Below, piece after piece: positions 1 to 9,255 of a stretch of DNA of 46,476 nucleotides. The stretch covers positions 1 through 46,476 of the forward strand of contig CALVUX010000015.1 of the NCBI GenBank assembly GCA_944363715.1, read 5' to 3'. The notes under the pieces are model-generated. The model was not told where the DNA came from, searched no databases, and was given only the letters and a program-made list of their open reading frames with translations. The stretch is from an uncultured Bacilli bacterium (GTDB taxonomy: Bacteria > Bacillota_I > Bacilli_A > RF39 > UBA660). Each line of letters begins with the position of its first letter. The stretch's first letter is position 1. The position numbers and the translations under genes are program-made.

Positions 1-1905
1 GTTGGTAATATCTGTGTTTATACTTATGCTAAATTAAGTCCTAAGATTGAGATAAAGAATGCTAATAGTTTTATGCTTTTTGATAGTGATAATGAAGTGT
101 TTTTTCAAGGAAGTGGTTCTAGGGAATGGATTAATCTTGATGATATTTCTCCATACTTGATAGAAGCGACAATAAATACAGAAGATAAAAACTTTTATAA
201 ACATATTGGCTTTGATTATCTTAGAATAATAAAGGCAATGGCTGTTAATATAACTAGCGGTACTACTAGTCAGGGAGCAAGTACGATTACGCAACAGTAT
301 GCTAAGAATTTGTTTTTAGATTTTGATAAGACTTGGAAAAGAAAATGGGATGAGATGTGGTATACAATAGAGATAGAGTCTCATTATAGTAAAGATGATA
401 TACTTGAAGGTTATTTAAATACTATTAATTATGGTCATGGTAAATATGGAATAGAGACTGCTAGTAAATATTACTTTGGGAAGAGTGCTAAAGATTTAAC
501 TTTGGCGGAGGCTGCTATGCTTACTGGTATTCCTAAGTCTCCTAGCAATTATTCTCCTTTTGTTAATTTAGAGAAAGCGACACAAAGACAACAGATGATT
601 CTTAAGAATATGTATGATGATGGTGTTATTAGTGAAGTGGAATATAATAAGGCTCTTGATGAAGAATTAAAATTTATTGGTGAAGAAGCGGAAGATGAAC
701 TTGAGAGTGTTATGTATTATCAAGATGCTGTTATTGAAGAGTTAAAAAGTCTTAAAGAAATACCTGAATCATTTCTAGAAACTGGTGGTCTTAAAGTCTA
801 TACTAGTCTTGATATGGATGCTCAAAAGGAGTTAGAAGAAACTGTTAAAAATACAATGCCTGATAGTGACTTGGAAACTGCTAGTGTAATGGTTAATCCT
901 AATAATGGGAGAGTTATTGCTTTAGTTGGTGGTAAAGACTATAGTAAATCGGAATTTAATAGGGCTGTTAATGCTAAAAGGCAGGTAGGTTCTACGATGA
1001 AAGCTTTTCTTTATTATGCTGCTTTAGAAAATGGATTTACGGCTTCTACTACTTTTACTAGTGAAGAGACTACTTTTACTTTTAATAATGATCAAACTTA
1101 TTCACCACAGAACTATAATGGCACTTATGGTAATAAACCTATTTCTATGGCCACTGCTATCGCTTATTCTGAAAATATTTATGCTGTTAAAACTCATATG
1201 TTTTTAGGAGAAGATACTCTTGTTGATATGGCTAAAAGACTTGGTATTACTTCTAAACTTGATGAGGTGCCTTCTCTTGCTCTTGGTACTAGTGAAATAG
1301 GTATGTTAGAGATGGCTGGGGCATACGCAGCTTTTGCAAATGAAGGATATAAAGTAACACCACACTTTATTACTAAGGTTGTAGATAAAGAAGGTAATGT
1401 TTTATATGAAGCGGATGAAGAGAAAGAACTTATACTTAACTCTAGTTTAACTTTTATCTTAAATAATTTGTTAACGGCAACATATGATGCTAATTTTATT
1501 GACTACAACTATCCTACTGCTGTTAATCTTGCTAGTAGAATGACTCATAAATATTCTTTAAAAAGTGGTACTACTAATACTGATAACTGGTATATTGGTT
1601 ATAATAAAGATATTGTAACGACTGTTTGGTGTGGTTATGATGATAGTAGAGACTTGAAATCTAGTGAATATAAATATGCTCAGAATATTTGGTTAAATAC
1701 TATGGAAAACTATATGAAAGATAAAGATGATGCTTGGTATAGTCAACCTGAAAATGTGGTAGGAGTTTTGGTTAATCCAATTACGGGGAAACCTGCTGTT
1801 GATAGTGATGAGAAGAAAATAATTGAATACTATGTTAAAGGAACAGAACCTAGTGCTGATGATCCTGTTTTTGATGAGATAAGTGGAAATACTAGTAGTA
1901 ATTAG
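1..1905 (+). CDS. Class A penicillin-binding protein (transglycosylase/transpeptidase), 5' end outside the window
   Basis: A bifunctional cell-wall synthase that polymerises lipid II and cross-links the strands outside the membrane. The frame is open from base 1, so the membrane anchor and true start lie to the left. In visible-part numbering, the GT51 domain starts with EDKNFYKHIGFD (from residue 61, catalytic Glu), followed by QGASTITQQYAKN (from 91). The transpeptidase domain has the SxxK nucleophile STMK at Ser331 (base 991), SEN at 390-392 and KSGT at 521. All three active-site motifs are present, so the enzyme looks functional. It reads toward the origin, unlike most of the left half. 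A TATAAT-like sequence (1906-1911) directly follows its stop. Family assignment is firm; which PBP paralogue it is cannot be told. Confidence 0.95.
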   Translation, partial: VGNICVYTYAKLSPKIEIKNANSFMLFDSDNEVFFQGSGSREWINLDDISPYLIEATINTEDKNFYKHIGFDYLRIIKAMAVNITSGTTSQGASTITQQYAKNLFLDFDKTWKRKWDEMWYTIEIESHYSKDDILEGYLNTINYGHGKYGIETASKYYFGKSAKDLTLAEAAMLTGIPKSPSNYSPFVNLEKATQRQQMILKNMYDDGVISEVEYNKALDEELKFIGEEAEDELESVMYYQDAVIEELKSLKEIPESFLETGGLKVYTSLDMDAQKELEETVKNTMPDSDLETASVMVNPNNGRVIALVGGKDYSKSEFNRAVNAKRQVGSTMKAFLYYAALENGFTASTTFTSEETTFTFNNDQTYSPQNYNGTYGNKPISMATAIAYSENIYAVKTHMFLGEDTLVDMAKRLGITSKLDEVPSLALGTSEIGMLEMAGAYAAFANEGYKVTPHFITKVVDKEGNVLYEADEEKELILNSSLTFILNNLLTATYDANFIDYNYPTAVNLASRMTHKYSLKSGTTNTDNWYIGYNKDIVTTVWCGYDDSRDLKSSEYKYAQNIWLNTMENYMKDKDDAWYSQPENVVGVLVNPITGKPAVDSDEKKIIEYYVKGTEPSADDPVFDEISGNTSSN

Positions 1906-1952
1906 TATAATTTAAAATTTTATTAATATAATTACTTTGAGAGGATGATTTG

Positions 1953-2306
1953 ATGAATAATAATTATGAAACTTATCCTAATCAAAGTACTGACCCCCCT
2001 TATCAAAACTTTGATTATGATTATAACCCTAATATGAATAATATTCCTAATAACAATGATACTGTTCCAATTAGTGGTGATATGGATTATGCAGAGAATA
2101 TTTTAGAATTAAATGTCGGTAAAGAAGCTAGTTTTTATATGTCATATTCTGATTCCCTAGAATGGCGTGATAGAGTATTTACAGGTACTATTATAGGTGC
2201 AGGTAGGGACTATGCTGTTGTTAAAGATAGTGAGAACCGTATTTTCTTACTTTGGACAGTTTACCTTAATTATGTAGAGTTTAGAGAAGATATTACTTTA
2301 AGATAA
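1953..2306 (+). CDS. gerQ: GerQ-like (spore coat family) protein
   Basis: 117 residues. The last 70 resemble Bacillus GerQ: AENILELNVGKEASFYMSY, then EWRDRVFTGTI, AGRDYAVV and LLWTVYLNYVEF. In B. subtilis GerQ is a spore-coat protein that is cross-linked by transglutaminase and controls the cortex hydrolase CwlJ. The N-terminal 45 residues are Asn/Pro/Tyr-rich and look disordered; the Lys/Gln-rich tail of the Bacillus protein is shorter here. ATG 1953 is chosen over TTG 1950 because GAGAGG lies 8 bases before it. Proximity to ung matches the B. subtilis ywd region. The coat role is known for the family; whether this organism sporulates is not shown by the window. Confidence 0.75.
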   Translation: MNNNYETYPNQSTDPPYQNFDYDYNPNMNNIPNNNDTVPISGDMDYAENILELNVGKEASFYMSYSDSLEWRDRVFTGTIIGAGRDYAVVKDSENRIFLLWTVYLNYVEFREDITLR

Positions 2307-2325
2307 TTTACTCTTCTCTTTTTCT
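2283..2325 (+). terminator. Possible terminator after gerQ
   Basis: An 8-bp stem, AGAGAAGA (2283-2290) with TCTTCTCT (2312-2319), is followed by a T-rich run. It overlaps the gerQ stop codon. The loop is long (21 bases), so efficiency is uncertain. Confidence 0.45.
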
Positions 2326-2335
2326 TTGCTATAAT
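2307..2335 (+). promoter_or_regulatory. Promoter of the lemA-like gene
   Basis: TTTACT (2307-2312), a 17-bp spacer and TATAAT (2330-2335) fit a SigA promoter. It overlaps the gerQ terminator and would give a short leader of about 15 bases before the SD (2342-2346). Confidence 0.65.
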
Positions 2336-2356
2336 ACTATTAAGGATGTGATACTA

Positions 2357-2887
2357 ATGATTTATGCTATTATTGGGGGAATTGTTGTATTAGTTATTTT
2401 GATTTGTGTGATTATGGTTTTAGTTTATAAAAATAGATATAACTTTTTATATATAAAGGTGAAGGAAGCTGATAATAATTTAGATATCTTATTGCAAAAG
2501 AAAGAAGAAATATTACTTAAGATAGTACCTATTTTGGAAGATGCTAAAATAAAAGATATTCCTGAAGTTATTAAATTAAAATCAAGAAAAATTAATCATC
2601 ATGAGTTATATCAAGAGTTAATGAATATGACTAGTGAAATTTTAAAGTTAATAGATGATTATGAAGATAAGTTAGATTTTAAGGAGTTAGATTCTTTGGT
2701 TGATAAATTAAATGAAAACGAAAATGACTTAAGGGCTGCTTTAAAATATTATAATGATAATGGGGAAGAAATAATTTATCTTTCTCATAAGTTTCCTACT
2801 AATTTAATTAAGACTTTTTCTCATTATCAAGATATAGAGACTTATAAAATAGAGAAAAGAGAACCTTTTGAAATATTAAAGCACTAA
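2357..2887 (+). CDS. LemA family membrane-anchored protein
   Basis: 176 residues. One N-terminal transmembrane segment (about residues 2-25) is followed by a helical domain. It contains the LemA-type stretch VKEADNNLDILLQKKEEI and a C-terminal YYNDNGEEI...FPTNLI segment typical of the family. LemA proteins are membrane proteins with a four-helix bundle; their role is poorly known. The protein is more divergent and acidic than usual. ATG 2357 is preferred over GTG 2348, because AAGGA (2342-2346) is 10 bases from the former and only 1 from the latter. It is transcribed alone between its own promoter and a strong terminator, converging with the ung operon. Confidence 0.7.
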   Translation: MIYAIIGGIVVLVILICVIMVLVYKNRYNFLYIKVKEADNNLDILLQKKEEILLKIVPILEDAKIKDIPEVIKLKSRKINHHELYQELMNMTSEILKLIDDYEDKLDFKELDSLVDKLNENENDLRAALKYYNDNGEEIIYLSHKFPTNLIKTFSHYQDIETYKIEKREPFEILKH

Positions 2888-2914
2888 AATAATTGTTTAA
2901 ATGTAAGAAAATGC

Positions 2915-2940
2915 AGACATAAAAGTATGTCTCTTTTTTT
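2915..2940 (+). terminator. Intrinsic terminator of the lemA-like gene
   Basis: A perfect 7-bp stem AGACATA/TATGTCT (2915-2921 and 2926-2932) with a four-base loop is followed by C and seven T. Confidence 0.85.
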
Positions 2941-3004
2941 ATAATAATTTGTTTTAGTCGTGTCATAAATATTTATATTTTTCCATTTATTTCCATTTTT
3001 ACCA

Positions 3005-3035
3005 CAAATAAAAACTAGTATGGTTAGTACTAGTT
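3005..3035 (-). terminator. Intrinsic terminator of the ung operon
   Basis: On the minus strand the stem AACTAGTA/TACTAGTT (3013-3020 with 3028-3035) overlaps the ung stop codon and is followed by TTTTATT. It converges with the terminator at 2915-2940. Confidence 0.75.
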
Positions 3036-3696
3036 AATCTATTTTCCAGTCTATTGGTTTTAGTCCTTTAGATATTAGAAAGTTATTAGTCTTAGAAAAT
3101 GGTTTGCTACCAAAGAATCCATTGTAAGCTGAAAGTGGTGAAGGATGCGCTGATTCTACAATATAATGATTTTTGTTAGTTATTAATTTCTTTTTGTTTC
3201 TTGCAAAGCTTCCCCAAAGGATAAAGACTATAGGTTCTTCTTTTTTATCTAGTATTTCTATTATCTTATCAGTAAATATTTCCCAACCTTTATCTTTATG
3301 AGATGCTGCCATATTCGCTTCTACTGTTAATACGGCATTAAGAAGTAAGACTCCTTGATCTGCCCAAGGAATAAGGCTACTTGTTTCAGGAAAAGGTATT
3401 CCTAAGTCATCATTTAATTCTTTAAAGATATTTTGTAGTGAAGGTGGTTTTCTAATACCATTTTTAACTGAAAAAGATAGTCCTTCGGCTTGATGTTCTC
3501 CATGGTATGGATCTTGTCCTAGTATTACTACTTTAACATCTTTATAGGCAGTATGTCTTAAGGCATTAAATATCTCATTTTTAGGTGGATAAATAGTCTT
3601 TTCTTTATATTCTTTATTAACAAAATCTATTAGTTTCTTAAAATAATCTTTATTATATTCTTCTTTTAAATAAATATCCCAATCATTTCCAATCAT
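3034..3696 (-). CDS. ung: Uracil-DNA glycosylase (family 1)
   Basis: 220 residues. It excises uracil from DNA in base-excision repair. Family 1 signatures are present: GQDPYHGEHQAEGLSFSV (catalytic Asp and the water-activating loop), LLLNAVLTV, and the C-terminal HPSPLSA with the catalytic His and leucine loop. The start is the ATG at 3696 because AGGAG sits 7 bases upstream; the frame is open to 3726 without a ribosome site. It is the last gene of a leftward operon, 10 bases after the rlmH stop. No motif is missing. Confidence 0.97.
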   Translation of the reverse strand: MIGNDWDIYLKEEYNKDYFKKLIDFVNKEYKEKTIYPPKNEIFNALRHTAYKDVKVVILGQDPYHGEHQAEGLSFSVKNGIRKPPSLQNIFKELNDDLGIPFPETSSLIPWADQGVLLLNAVLTVEANMAASHKDKGWEIFTDKIIEILDKKEEPIVFILWGSFARNKKKLITNKNHYIVESAHPSPLSAYNGFFGSKPFSKTNNFLISKGLKPIDWKID

Positions 3697-3706
3697 ACTT
3701 AATCTC

Positions 3707-4159
3707 CTACTTATGATAATTTTCATTATTTCTTATTTTATAAGTTCTATATATTTGTTCTAATAACATTACTCTAAATAATTGATGAGGAAAAGTTAGT
3801 TTAGAAAAAGATAAACTAAAGTTAGCACGTTTTTTTACTTCTTCACTTAAGCCATAACTTCCTCCTATTATAAAGGTGATATTACTATTGACTGATTCTA
3901 ATCTACATAATTTATTAGTAAGTTCTACTGATGATAGTTCTTGTCCATTAATGTCAAGAATGATTACATTATCAGTTTCTTTTAAGTGCTTTAAAATGAG
4001 TTTTCCTTCCTCTTTTTTCACTTTATCTATTTCATTGTAACTTATATCAGGTAGTTCTATTATGTCTAATTTTGTATATTTAGAAAGTCTTTTTTTATAT
4101 TCATCTATGGCATCATTTAAATATTTTTCCTTTATCTTACCTACACATATTAACTTCAT
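3707..4159 (-). CDS. rlmH: 23S rRNA (pseudouridine1915-N3)-methyltransferase RlmH
   Basis: 150 residues, slightly shorter than the usual 155-159. A SPOUT-class SAM enzyme that methylates pseudouridine 1915 in helix 69 of 23S rRNA on assembled ribosomes. The deep-knot signature FIIGGSYGLSEEV and the C-terminal LTFPHQLFRVMLLEQIYRTY, ending in YHK, are intact. Its start overlaps the end of walJ by 23 bases, suggesting translational coupling. The rlmH-walJ pairing also occurs near the origin in Bacillus. Confidence 0.97.
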   Translation of the reverse strand: MKLICVGKIKEKYLNDAIDEYKKRLSKYTKLDIIELPDISYNEIDKVKKEEGKLILKHLKETDNVIILDINGQELSSVELTNKLCRLESVNSNITFIIGGSYGLSEEVKKRANFSLSFSKLTFPHQLFRVMLLEQIYRTYKIRNNENYHK

Positions 4160-4919
4160 TATACACCTCTATTTCTTCTAGGGCTTCACTTTGTTTAGCG
4201 ACTACTATTTTTATATCACTTCTATCTTTTAATGTTTCTCTTGAGGTATTGTAAGCGATTTCTTCTTTGTTATTGTGTTCACTAAGGTGAGCGAGTATTA
4301 TGTATTTAGTATTATCTCCTACTAATTTCTTTAGATACTTAGCAGTAGTCTCATTAGATAAATGGCCTTCATCACTTATTATTCTTTGTTTTAAATAATA
4401 AGGATATGGTCCATCCATTAACATTTTCTCATCATGATTACTTTCTATATAATAAATATTTTTATTTTCAAGTAACGGGAAATACTTACGATTTAAATAA
4501 CCTGTATCTGTTATATATACTATGGAGTTGTTATCTTCAGTTATTAGAAAACCAACAGAACCTTTCGCATCATGACTTGTTTTAAATACATTTATTTCGG
4601 TATTATTTAAATGTATTAAAGGATTATAAAGTTCTACTCTATCATTATCAATATCTAATGTTAATTCTTTTATAATATCTTTATTAGTATAAATCTTAAA
4701 GTTTGTACGTTTTAATAGTACTTTAAGGCCACTTGTATGGTCATTATGAGCATGGGTTAAAAATAAGGCATCTATGTCATCTGTAGTTAAATTCATCTTC
4801 TCTAATTCTTTTTTTAATCTCTGATAGGTAATTCCTATATCAATAAGAAAGCGAGTAGATTTTGTTTCAATTAATGAACAATTTCCTTTAGATCCACTCG
4901 CTAGTACTTTTATTTTCAT
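4137..4919 (-). CDS. walJ: WalJ/YycJ metallo-beta-lactamase-fold hydrolase
   Basis: 260 residues. It has the metal-binding motif THAHNDHTSG (about residues 55-64), a second-site His in TSHDAKGS, TDTGYL, and a late AHLSEHN. This is the YycJ/WalJ type, thought to act as an exonuclease or in coordinating division with replication. In Bacillus it closes the walRKHIJ operon. Here no walR/walK genes are seen in the window; upstream are an M23 peptidase and dnaB. The start ATG shares one base with the stop of the peptidase gene (TAATG at 4917-4921), which suggests coupled translation. Confidence 0.92.
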   Translation of the reverse strand: MKIKVLASGSKGNCSLIETKSTRFLIDIGITYQRLKKELEKMNLTTDDIDALFLTHAHNDHTSGLKVLLKRTNFKIYTNKDIIKELTLDIDNDRVELYNPLIHLNNTEINVFKTSHDAKGSVGFLITEDNNSIVYITDTGYLNRKYFPLLENKNIYYIESNHDEKMLMDGPYPYYLKQRIISDEGHLSNETTAKYLKKLVGDNTKYIILAHLSEHNNKEEIAYNTSRETLKDRSDIKIVVAKQSEALEEIEVYNEVNMCR

Positions 4920-6436
4920 TAGAATAAACTCATTGGATTCATTGAAGATGAACCACGACTATATGGAAAACCTCTCCATAATCCAAAGTGAAGATGAACT
5001 CCTGTGGCAAAGCCTGATTGACCCATAGAACCAATAGTTTGTCCTTGTGTTACTTCTTGTCCAACACTTACATAACGTTCTGCTAAATGGGCATAGATTG
5101 TATAATAACCGTTATTGTGATTAATAACTATATATTGTCCATTATCCCATTTATAAGAAGATGCTACTACGATACCATTATTAGATGCATAAATAGGTGA
5201 ACCATATCCTGCTCCTGCAATATCCATACCATCATGAAGTGTTCCCCAACGATAACTATATGGACTACTTATATAGTATGGTGTTCTTGTAGGCCATAAC
5301 CAGTATCCTTCAACTTTACTATTACTACTTAGACCACTGTTTACACCACCACTACCTCCAGCTTGTTTGGTACCTTTAACAATAATTCTTTTAATTGGCT
5401 CTTTTAATACTTTAGTAGCTGTATTATCAATAACGGCATTCTCTACTTGACCATTAACTTTCTCTACTTTTGATGTTACTAATTGTGAGCCTACTACTCC
5501 TTCTTGAATTGTTTCTTCATAGTTAGTATATTTACTATTATCATATCTTGTTTCTGTTTCATAAGGTATATCTTGAGCCCGTACTTGATGATCTATTTCT
5601 ACTAATCTAAATTGTGGTTTAATGATACTAATAGTAACATTTTGTCCTTCATATAAAAGGTTATTAGCATCAGTAAACTCTGGGTTTGCTATTAAGAACT
5701 CTTCATTAGATAATTTATTATTAAATGATACATCACTAATTGTATCTCCTGCTTGAACAGTATATTTTTGTTGTTCATCAAGAGTTCCAAATAATAGATA
5801 TTTACTTAAATCATCAACATTTTCATAGATAGTTTTATCTGATGGAATATTTGTTTCTTTAACTGTTACTTTATTTTCTATATAGATATTTTCAATAATT
5901 GTTCCTGTATCGCCACTTTCTATTTCTTTTTGTTCATTATTAAGATATTTATCATAACTATCACTATCTATAAATGATCTTATTGTTCTATCCATTGCTT
6001 CTTCAAAGACTTCTTTATCAAGGACATAGATAGTTTGGTCTTTCCCTTCTACTGTTTCTCCTTCTTCATTAGTAGTATCAATACCTTCTATAGTTATTTC
6101 ATAACCTTTAATAGTAAATGGCTCTATATCTTTAATCTTGTTATATATTTCTTTAGTTGTAGAGATATTTTCATTGTAAGTTACATCTTTTACTACTTCT
6201 AAATCCTCTGGTGCATAAACTTTATCGGCATTATATTTATCTTTTAAGGTTTGTTGTTCTTTGTCTATATATTCATCAAGGGAATCTTTATCATTAATTA
6301 ATCCTACTGATTTACCTGCTAAATAGACTCTGTATACATTTTTAGGAGTTAATGTTTCTTCTTTTGGTACTATAAACATTATAATTAAACTTACCATTAA
6401 GGCAATTACTATAGTCATTATAGTTTTTATATTCAT
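4919..6436 (-). CDS. M23 peptidoglycan endopeptidase with LysM and G5-like domains
   Basis: 505 residues. It has an N-terminal transmembrane segment or uncleaved signal (about 4-24), a helical region with repeats to about 220, a LysM domain (YTVQAGDTISDV, about 225-270), a G5-like module (about 275-355), a Gly/Ser linker, and a C-terminal M23 domain. The Zn ligands are in HDGMD and GVHLHFG, with the catalytic His in YTIYAHLAE. The protein would cut peptide cross-links outside the membrane. It is the first of a coupled set with walJ, rlmH and ung. In Bacillus the equivalent position is held by walRKHI, so a cell-wall hydrolase replaces the cell-wall regulators here. Confidence 0.92.
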   Translation of the reverse strand: MNIKTIMTIVIALMVSLIIMFIVPKEETLTPKNVYRVYLAGKSVGLINDKDSLDEYIDKEQQTLKDKYNADKVYAPEDLEVVKDVTYNENISTTKEIYNKIKDIEPFTIKGYEITIEGIDTTNEEGETVEGKDQTIYVLDKEVFEEAMDRTIRSFIDSDSYDKYLNNEQKEIESGDTGTIIENIYIENKVTVKETNIPSDKTIYENVDDLSKYLLFGTLDEQQKYTVQAGDTISDVSFNNKLSNEEFLIANPEFTDANNLLYEGQNVTISIIKPQFRLVEIDHQVRAQDIPYETETRYDNSKYTNYEETIQEGVVGSQLVTSKVEKVNGQVENAVIDNTATKVLKEPIKRIIVKGTKQAGGSGGVNSGLSSNSKVEGYWLWPTRTPYYISSPYSYRWGTLHDGMDIAGAGYGSPIYASNNGIVVASSYKWDNGQYIVINHNNGYYTIYAHLAERYVSVGQEVTQGQTIGSMGQSGFATGVHLHFGLWRGFPYSRGSSSMNPMSLF

Positions 6437-6437
6437 C

Positions 6438-7784
6438 TTATTCCTCCTCTATTTCATTTTTACTCATATTTAAGAATGTTGAAGTATCTTTTTTAAATAG
6501 TAATTGTATTGTCGCTTGTGGTCCACTACGATGCTTAGCGATGATAAATTCACTGATACTAGTTGCATCATTTTTAGCTTCTTTATTGTAGTAATCATCA
6601 CGATAAAGAAATCCAACAAGGTCAGCATCTTGCTCTATTGAACCTGATTCTCTTAAGTCTGATAACATTGGCCTTTTATCTTCTCTTCCTTCAACACTAC
6701 GAGATAATTGAGCTAAAGAGATTACAGGAATATGTAATTCCATTGCTAGAGTTTTTAGACTACGAGAGATATCTGCTACTTCTTGTTGACGGTTAGCACC
6801 ATAGTTTTTACCACCTGATATTAATTGTAGGTAGTCGATTATTACTAGGTCTAAACCATCAGAAGATGATGATAATCTTCTACATTTTGCACGGATTTCT
6901 CCTATTGTTATACCTGGTGTATCATCTATATATAGTTTGGCATTGCTTAACTGACTAACTGCTTGATCAAATCTTTTCCAGTCATTATTTAACATCTTAC
7001 CTGTTCTAAGTTTATAACCTTCTATTTGACCTAGAGATGAAATAATACGGCTTGCTAATTGCTCAGCACCCATTTCAAGGTTGAATACGGCTACTGTTTT
7101 ATCAGTGTGAGTTGTAACATAGGTTGCAAGGTTTAAAGCGAAAGCAGTTTTACCCATACCAGGACGAGCGGCAAGGATTATAAGCTCATTTTCATGGAGT
7201 CCTGCTGTTACTTTATCAATATCATACCATCCTGTAGGAATACCTGTTATTTCTCCTTTAGTTTCTGCTAGTTTTTGTAAGTCTTCTTCTGTTTTTTCTA
7301 GAACTTTTTGGATTGACTTAAACTCACTAGCTTTTCTATTTTTAGCGATTGTTAATATTTTACGTTCAGCATCGTCTAAGATGTCACCAATACTTTCTTC
7401 ACTGTTATAACCTGTTGAGGCAATAGATTCTGCTGTTTCTATTAATCTTCTAAGAAGTGATGTATTCTCTACTTCTTTTATATAGTATTCTATATTACTT
7501 GCTGTTGGAACAAAGGTTGTTATTTCTGTTAAGTAGGTAACTCCTCCTACATCATTCAAATAGTCTAATTTAGTTAAAATAGTAGTTAGAGTAGTTAAAT
7601 CTACGGGAGTTTTTTCTTCTACTAATTTTTTTAATGCTGTAAATATTTTAGAATTTCTAGCATCATAGAAGTCTGTTTCATCTAAAGTTTCAATTGCCAT
7701 TAATAAAGCATTATTTGATAAGAAACATGCACCTAAGACACTTTTTTCTGCTTCTAAATTTTGTGGGGCTTGTTTTAAAGCCAT
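6438..7784 (-). CDS. dnaB: Replicative DNA helicase (DnaB family)
   Basis: 448 residues. A hexameric helicase that unwinds DNA at the fork (called DnaC in B. subtilis). The N-terminal domain begins APQNLEAEKSVLG. The RecA-like core has Walker A ARPGMGKTAFA (about residues 206-216), Walker B LDLVIIDYLQLI and the arginine-rich SIEQDADLVGFLYRDDYY. The ATG at 7784 is preferred: the alternatives at 7790 and 7793 (GTG) leave almost no room after the AGGTG ribosome site. It directly follows rplI, as in Bacillus. All helicase motifs are intact and no intein is seen. Confidence 0.97.
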   Translation of the reverse strand: MALKQAPQNLEAEKSVLGACFLSNNALLMAIETLDETDFYDARNSKIFTALKKLVEEKTPVDLTTLTTILTKLDYLNDVGGVTYLTEITTFVPTASNIEYYIKEVENTSLLRRLIETAESIASTGYNSEESIGDILDDAERKILTIAKNRKASEFKSIQKVLEKTEEDLQKLAETKGEITGIPTGWYDIDKVTAGLHENELIILAARPGMGKTAFALNLATYVTTHTDKTVAVFNLEMGAEQLASRIISSLGQIEGYKLRTGKMLNNDWKRFDQAVSQLSNAKLYIDDTPGITIGEIRAKCRRLSSSSDGLDLVIIDYLQLISGGKNYGANRQQEVADISRSLKTLAMELHIPVISLAQLSRSVEGREDKRPMLSDLRESGSIEQDADLVGFLYRDDYYNKEAKNDATSISEFIIAKHRSGPQATIQLLFKKDTSTFLNMSKNEIEEE

Positions 7785-7793
7785 TATCATCAC

Positions 7794-8234
7794 CTACTTA
7801 ACTAAATGTATTTTTACTTTGGCATTTATGTTTTTATATAGTTCTACTTCAATATTATGAAAGCCTAAAGATGAAGGAGAACTTGTTAGTTTAATCATAC
7901 TTTTATCAAAGTCATAACCTTTTTCTTTTAAAGCTTCTTTTATTTGTTTAACACTAATACTTCCAAAGACTTTATCATTATCTCCTGTTTTAACTTTAAA
8001 AGTTAAGGTTACTTTTTCTAGTTTTTCTTTTATACTTAAAGCTTCTTTTTTAGCTTTCTCTTCTTCTTTAGCTTTAGCTTTATTCTCATCTTCTAATTTT
8101 TCTAGGGAACTTTTAGTAGATTTAATAGCATAGCCTTTTTTTATTAAGAAATTTTCAGCATAACCATCTTTTACTTGTTTTATCTCACCCTTTTTACCTT
8201 GTCCTTTTAAATCTTTTATAAAGATTACTTCCAT
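7794..8234 (-). CDS. rplI: Ribosomal protein bL9
   Basis: 146 residues. The N-terminal RNA-binding domain is typical ([20 protein letters not shown], then [13 protein letters not shown]). A long Lys/Glu-rich connecting helix and a C-terminal 23S-binding domain follow. It sits between the DHH phosphodiesterase gene and dnaB, one base from the former. This is the conserved gdpP-rplI-dnaC arrangement of Bacilli. Confidence 0.97.
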   Translation of the reverse strand: MEVIFIKDLKGQGKKGEIKQVKDGYAENFLIKKGYAIKSTKSSLEKLEDENKAKAKEEEKAKKEALSIKEKLEKVTLTFKVKTGDNDKVFGSISVKQIKEALKEKGYDFDKSMIKLTSSPSSLGFHNIEVELYKNINAKVKIHLVK

Positions 8235-8235
8235 A

Positions 8236-9228
8236 CTATTCCTCCTCTTTTTTTAAGATTTGTTTTAGTTTTGTTTCAACTTTACTAATAGTACTATCAC
8301 TAATTCTAGCGGCTCCTACTGTTTTGTTACCTCCGCCACCTAGTTTGGTAAGTATTTTAGAAATATCATAGTTACCTAGACTTCTACCACTAACAGAAAT
8401 TGTTTTAGATGTAGTTTTAGCGATAACAAATGATGCTTCTATATCATTGAAGAATAGAAGGGTATCGGCAATTTTAGCGATATCTTCTCTTCTATATATC
8501 ATATAAGGACTACCTTTAGCGATAGCGATTGTGCTATCTATAATATCAACATTAGTGATTAGTTTCTGTCTTTCTATATACTCTTTTAAATCTTGTTTTA
8601 AAAGATACTGAACTTTCTTAGTACTTGCTCCCATACTTGCTAGATAATAGGCGGCATAGTATGTTTCAGAGTTTGTCTTCAATGTAAAGTTATTAGTATC
8701 TAGAACTATTCCTGATAATAAAAGAGTTGCATAATAAGGGTCTAGTTCCATTTTGTAAGTCTCTATTAAATTAGTAATCATCTCACAAGTACTAGATATA
8801 TCATTATCTATTATTCTAAGTCCAGCATCAATTGATGTTTCTCCTAGTTCATGATGGTCTAATATAATGATATTCTCTTTATCAAAATAATTTATGGCAT
8901 CACTTGCTTGTACTAATTCTTCTTTATTTGTATCTAGTATTACTAGTAAATTCTTCTTACTTCTTATATAAAGATTAGCTTCTATTTCATTATCTTTAAT
9001 TATATTTAAACATCCTTCTAGTTCTTTAAATACTTTAGATACGCCTGATTCATGTTTAGTATCATTAATAATTAGAAAACAATTTTTATTTAGTTTTTCT
9101 AAGATAATGTAAAGACCTATGGAACTACCTAAGGCATCTAAATCTAAATCTTTATGTGCCATGATAAAAACTGTTTTAGCAGATTTTATTTTTTTTCTTA
9201 GTTCTTTTTTTCTTTCTATTAATTTCAT
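8236..9228 (-). CDS. DHH/DHHA1 phosphodiesterase (minimal GdpP-like)
   Basis: 330 residues. Synteny just before rplI marks it as the gdpP position (c-di-AMP phosphodiesterase), but it has only the DHH-DHHA1 half. No transmembrane helices, PAS or GGDEF domains are present, and the strong AAAGGAGG site 6 bases before ATG 9228 excludes a longer protein. DHH motifs: [27 protein letters not shown] and [15 protein letters not shown]. The DHHA1 glycine loop reads [11 protein letters not shown], with Asn where GdpP proteins usually have His. It could hydrolyse c-di-AMP or pApA, or act like a nanoRNase. Substrate cannot be decided from sequence. Confidence 0.85.
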   Translation of the reverse strand: MKLIERKKELRKKIKSAKTVFIMAHKDLDLDALGSSIGLYIILEKLNKNCFLIINDTKHESGVSKVFKELEGCLNIIKDNEIEANLYIRSKKNLLVILDTNKEELVQASDAINYFDKENIIILDHHELGETSIDAGLRIIDNDISSTCEMITNLIETYKMELDPYYATLLLSGIVLDTNNFTLKTNSETYYAAYYLASMGASTKKVQYLLKQDLKEYIERQKLITNVDIIDSTIAIAKGSPYMIYRREDIAKIADTLLFFNDIEASFVIAKTTSKTISVSGRSLGNYDISKILTKLGGGGNKTVGAARISDSTISKVETKLKQILKKEEE

Positions 9229-9255
9229 TAGATCCTCCTTTTATCCCTTGTTAAT

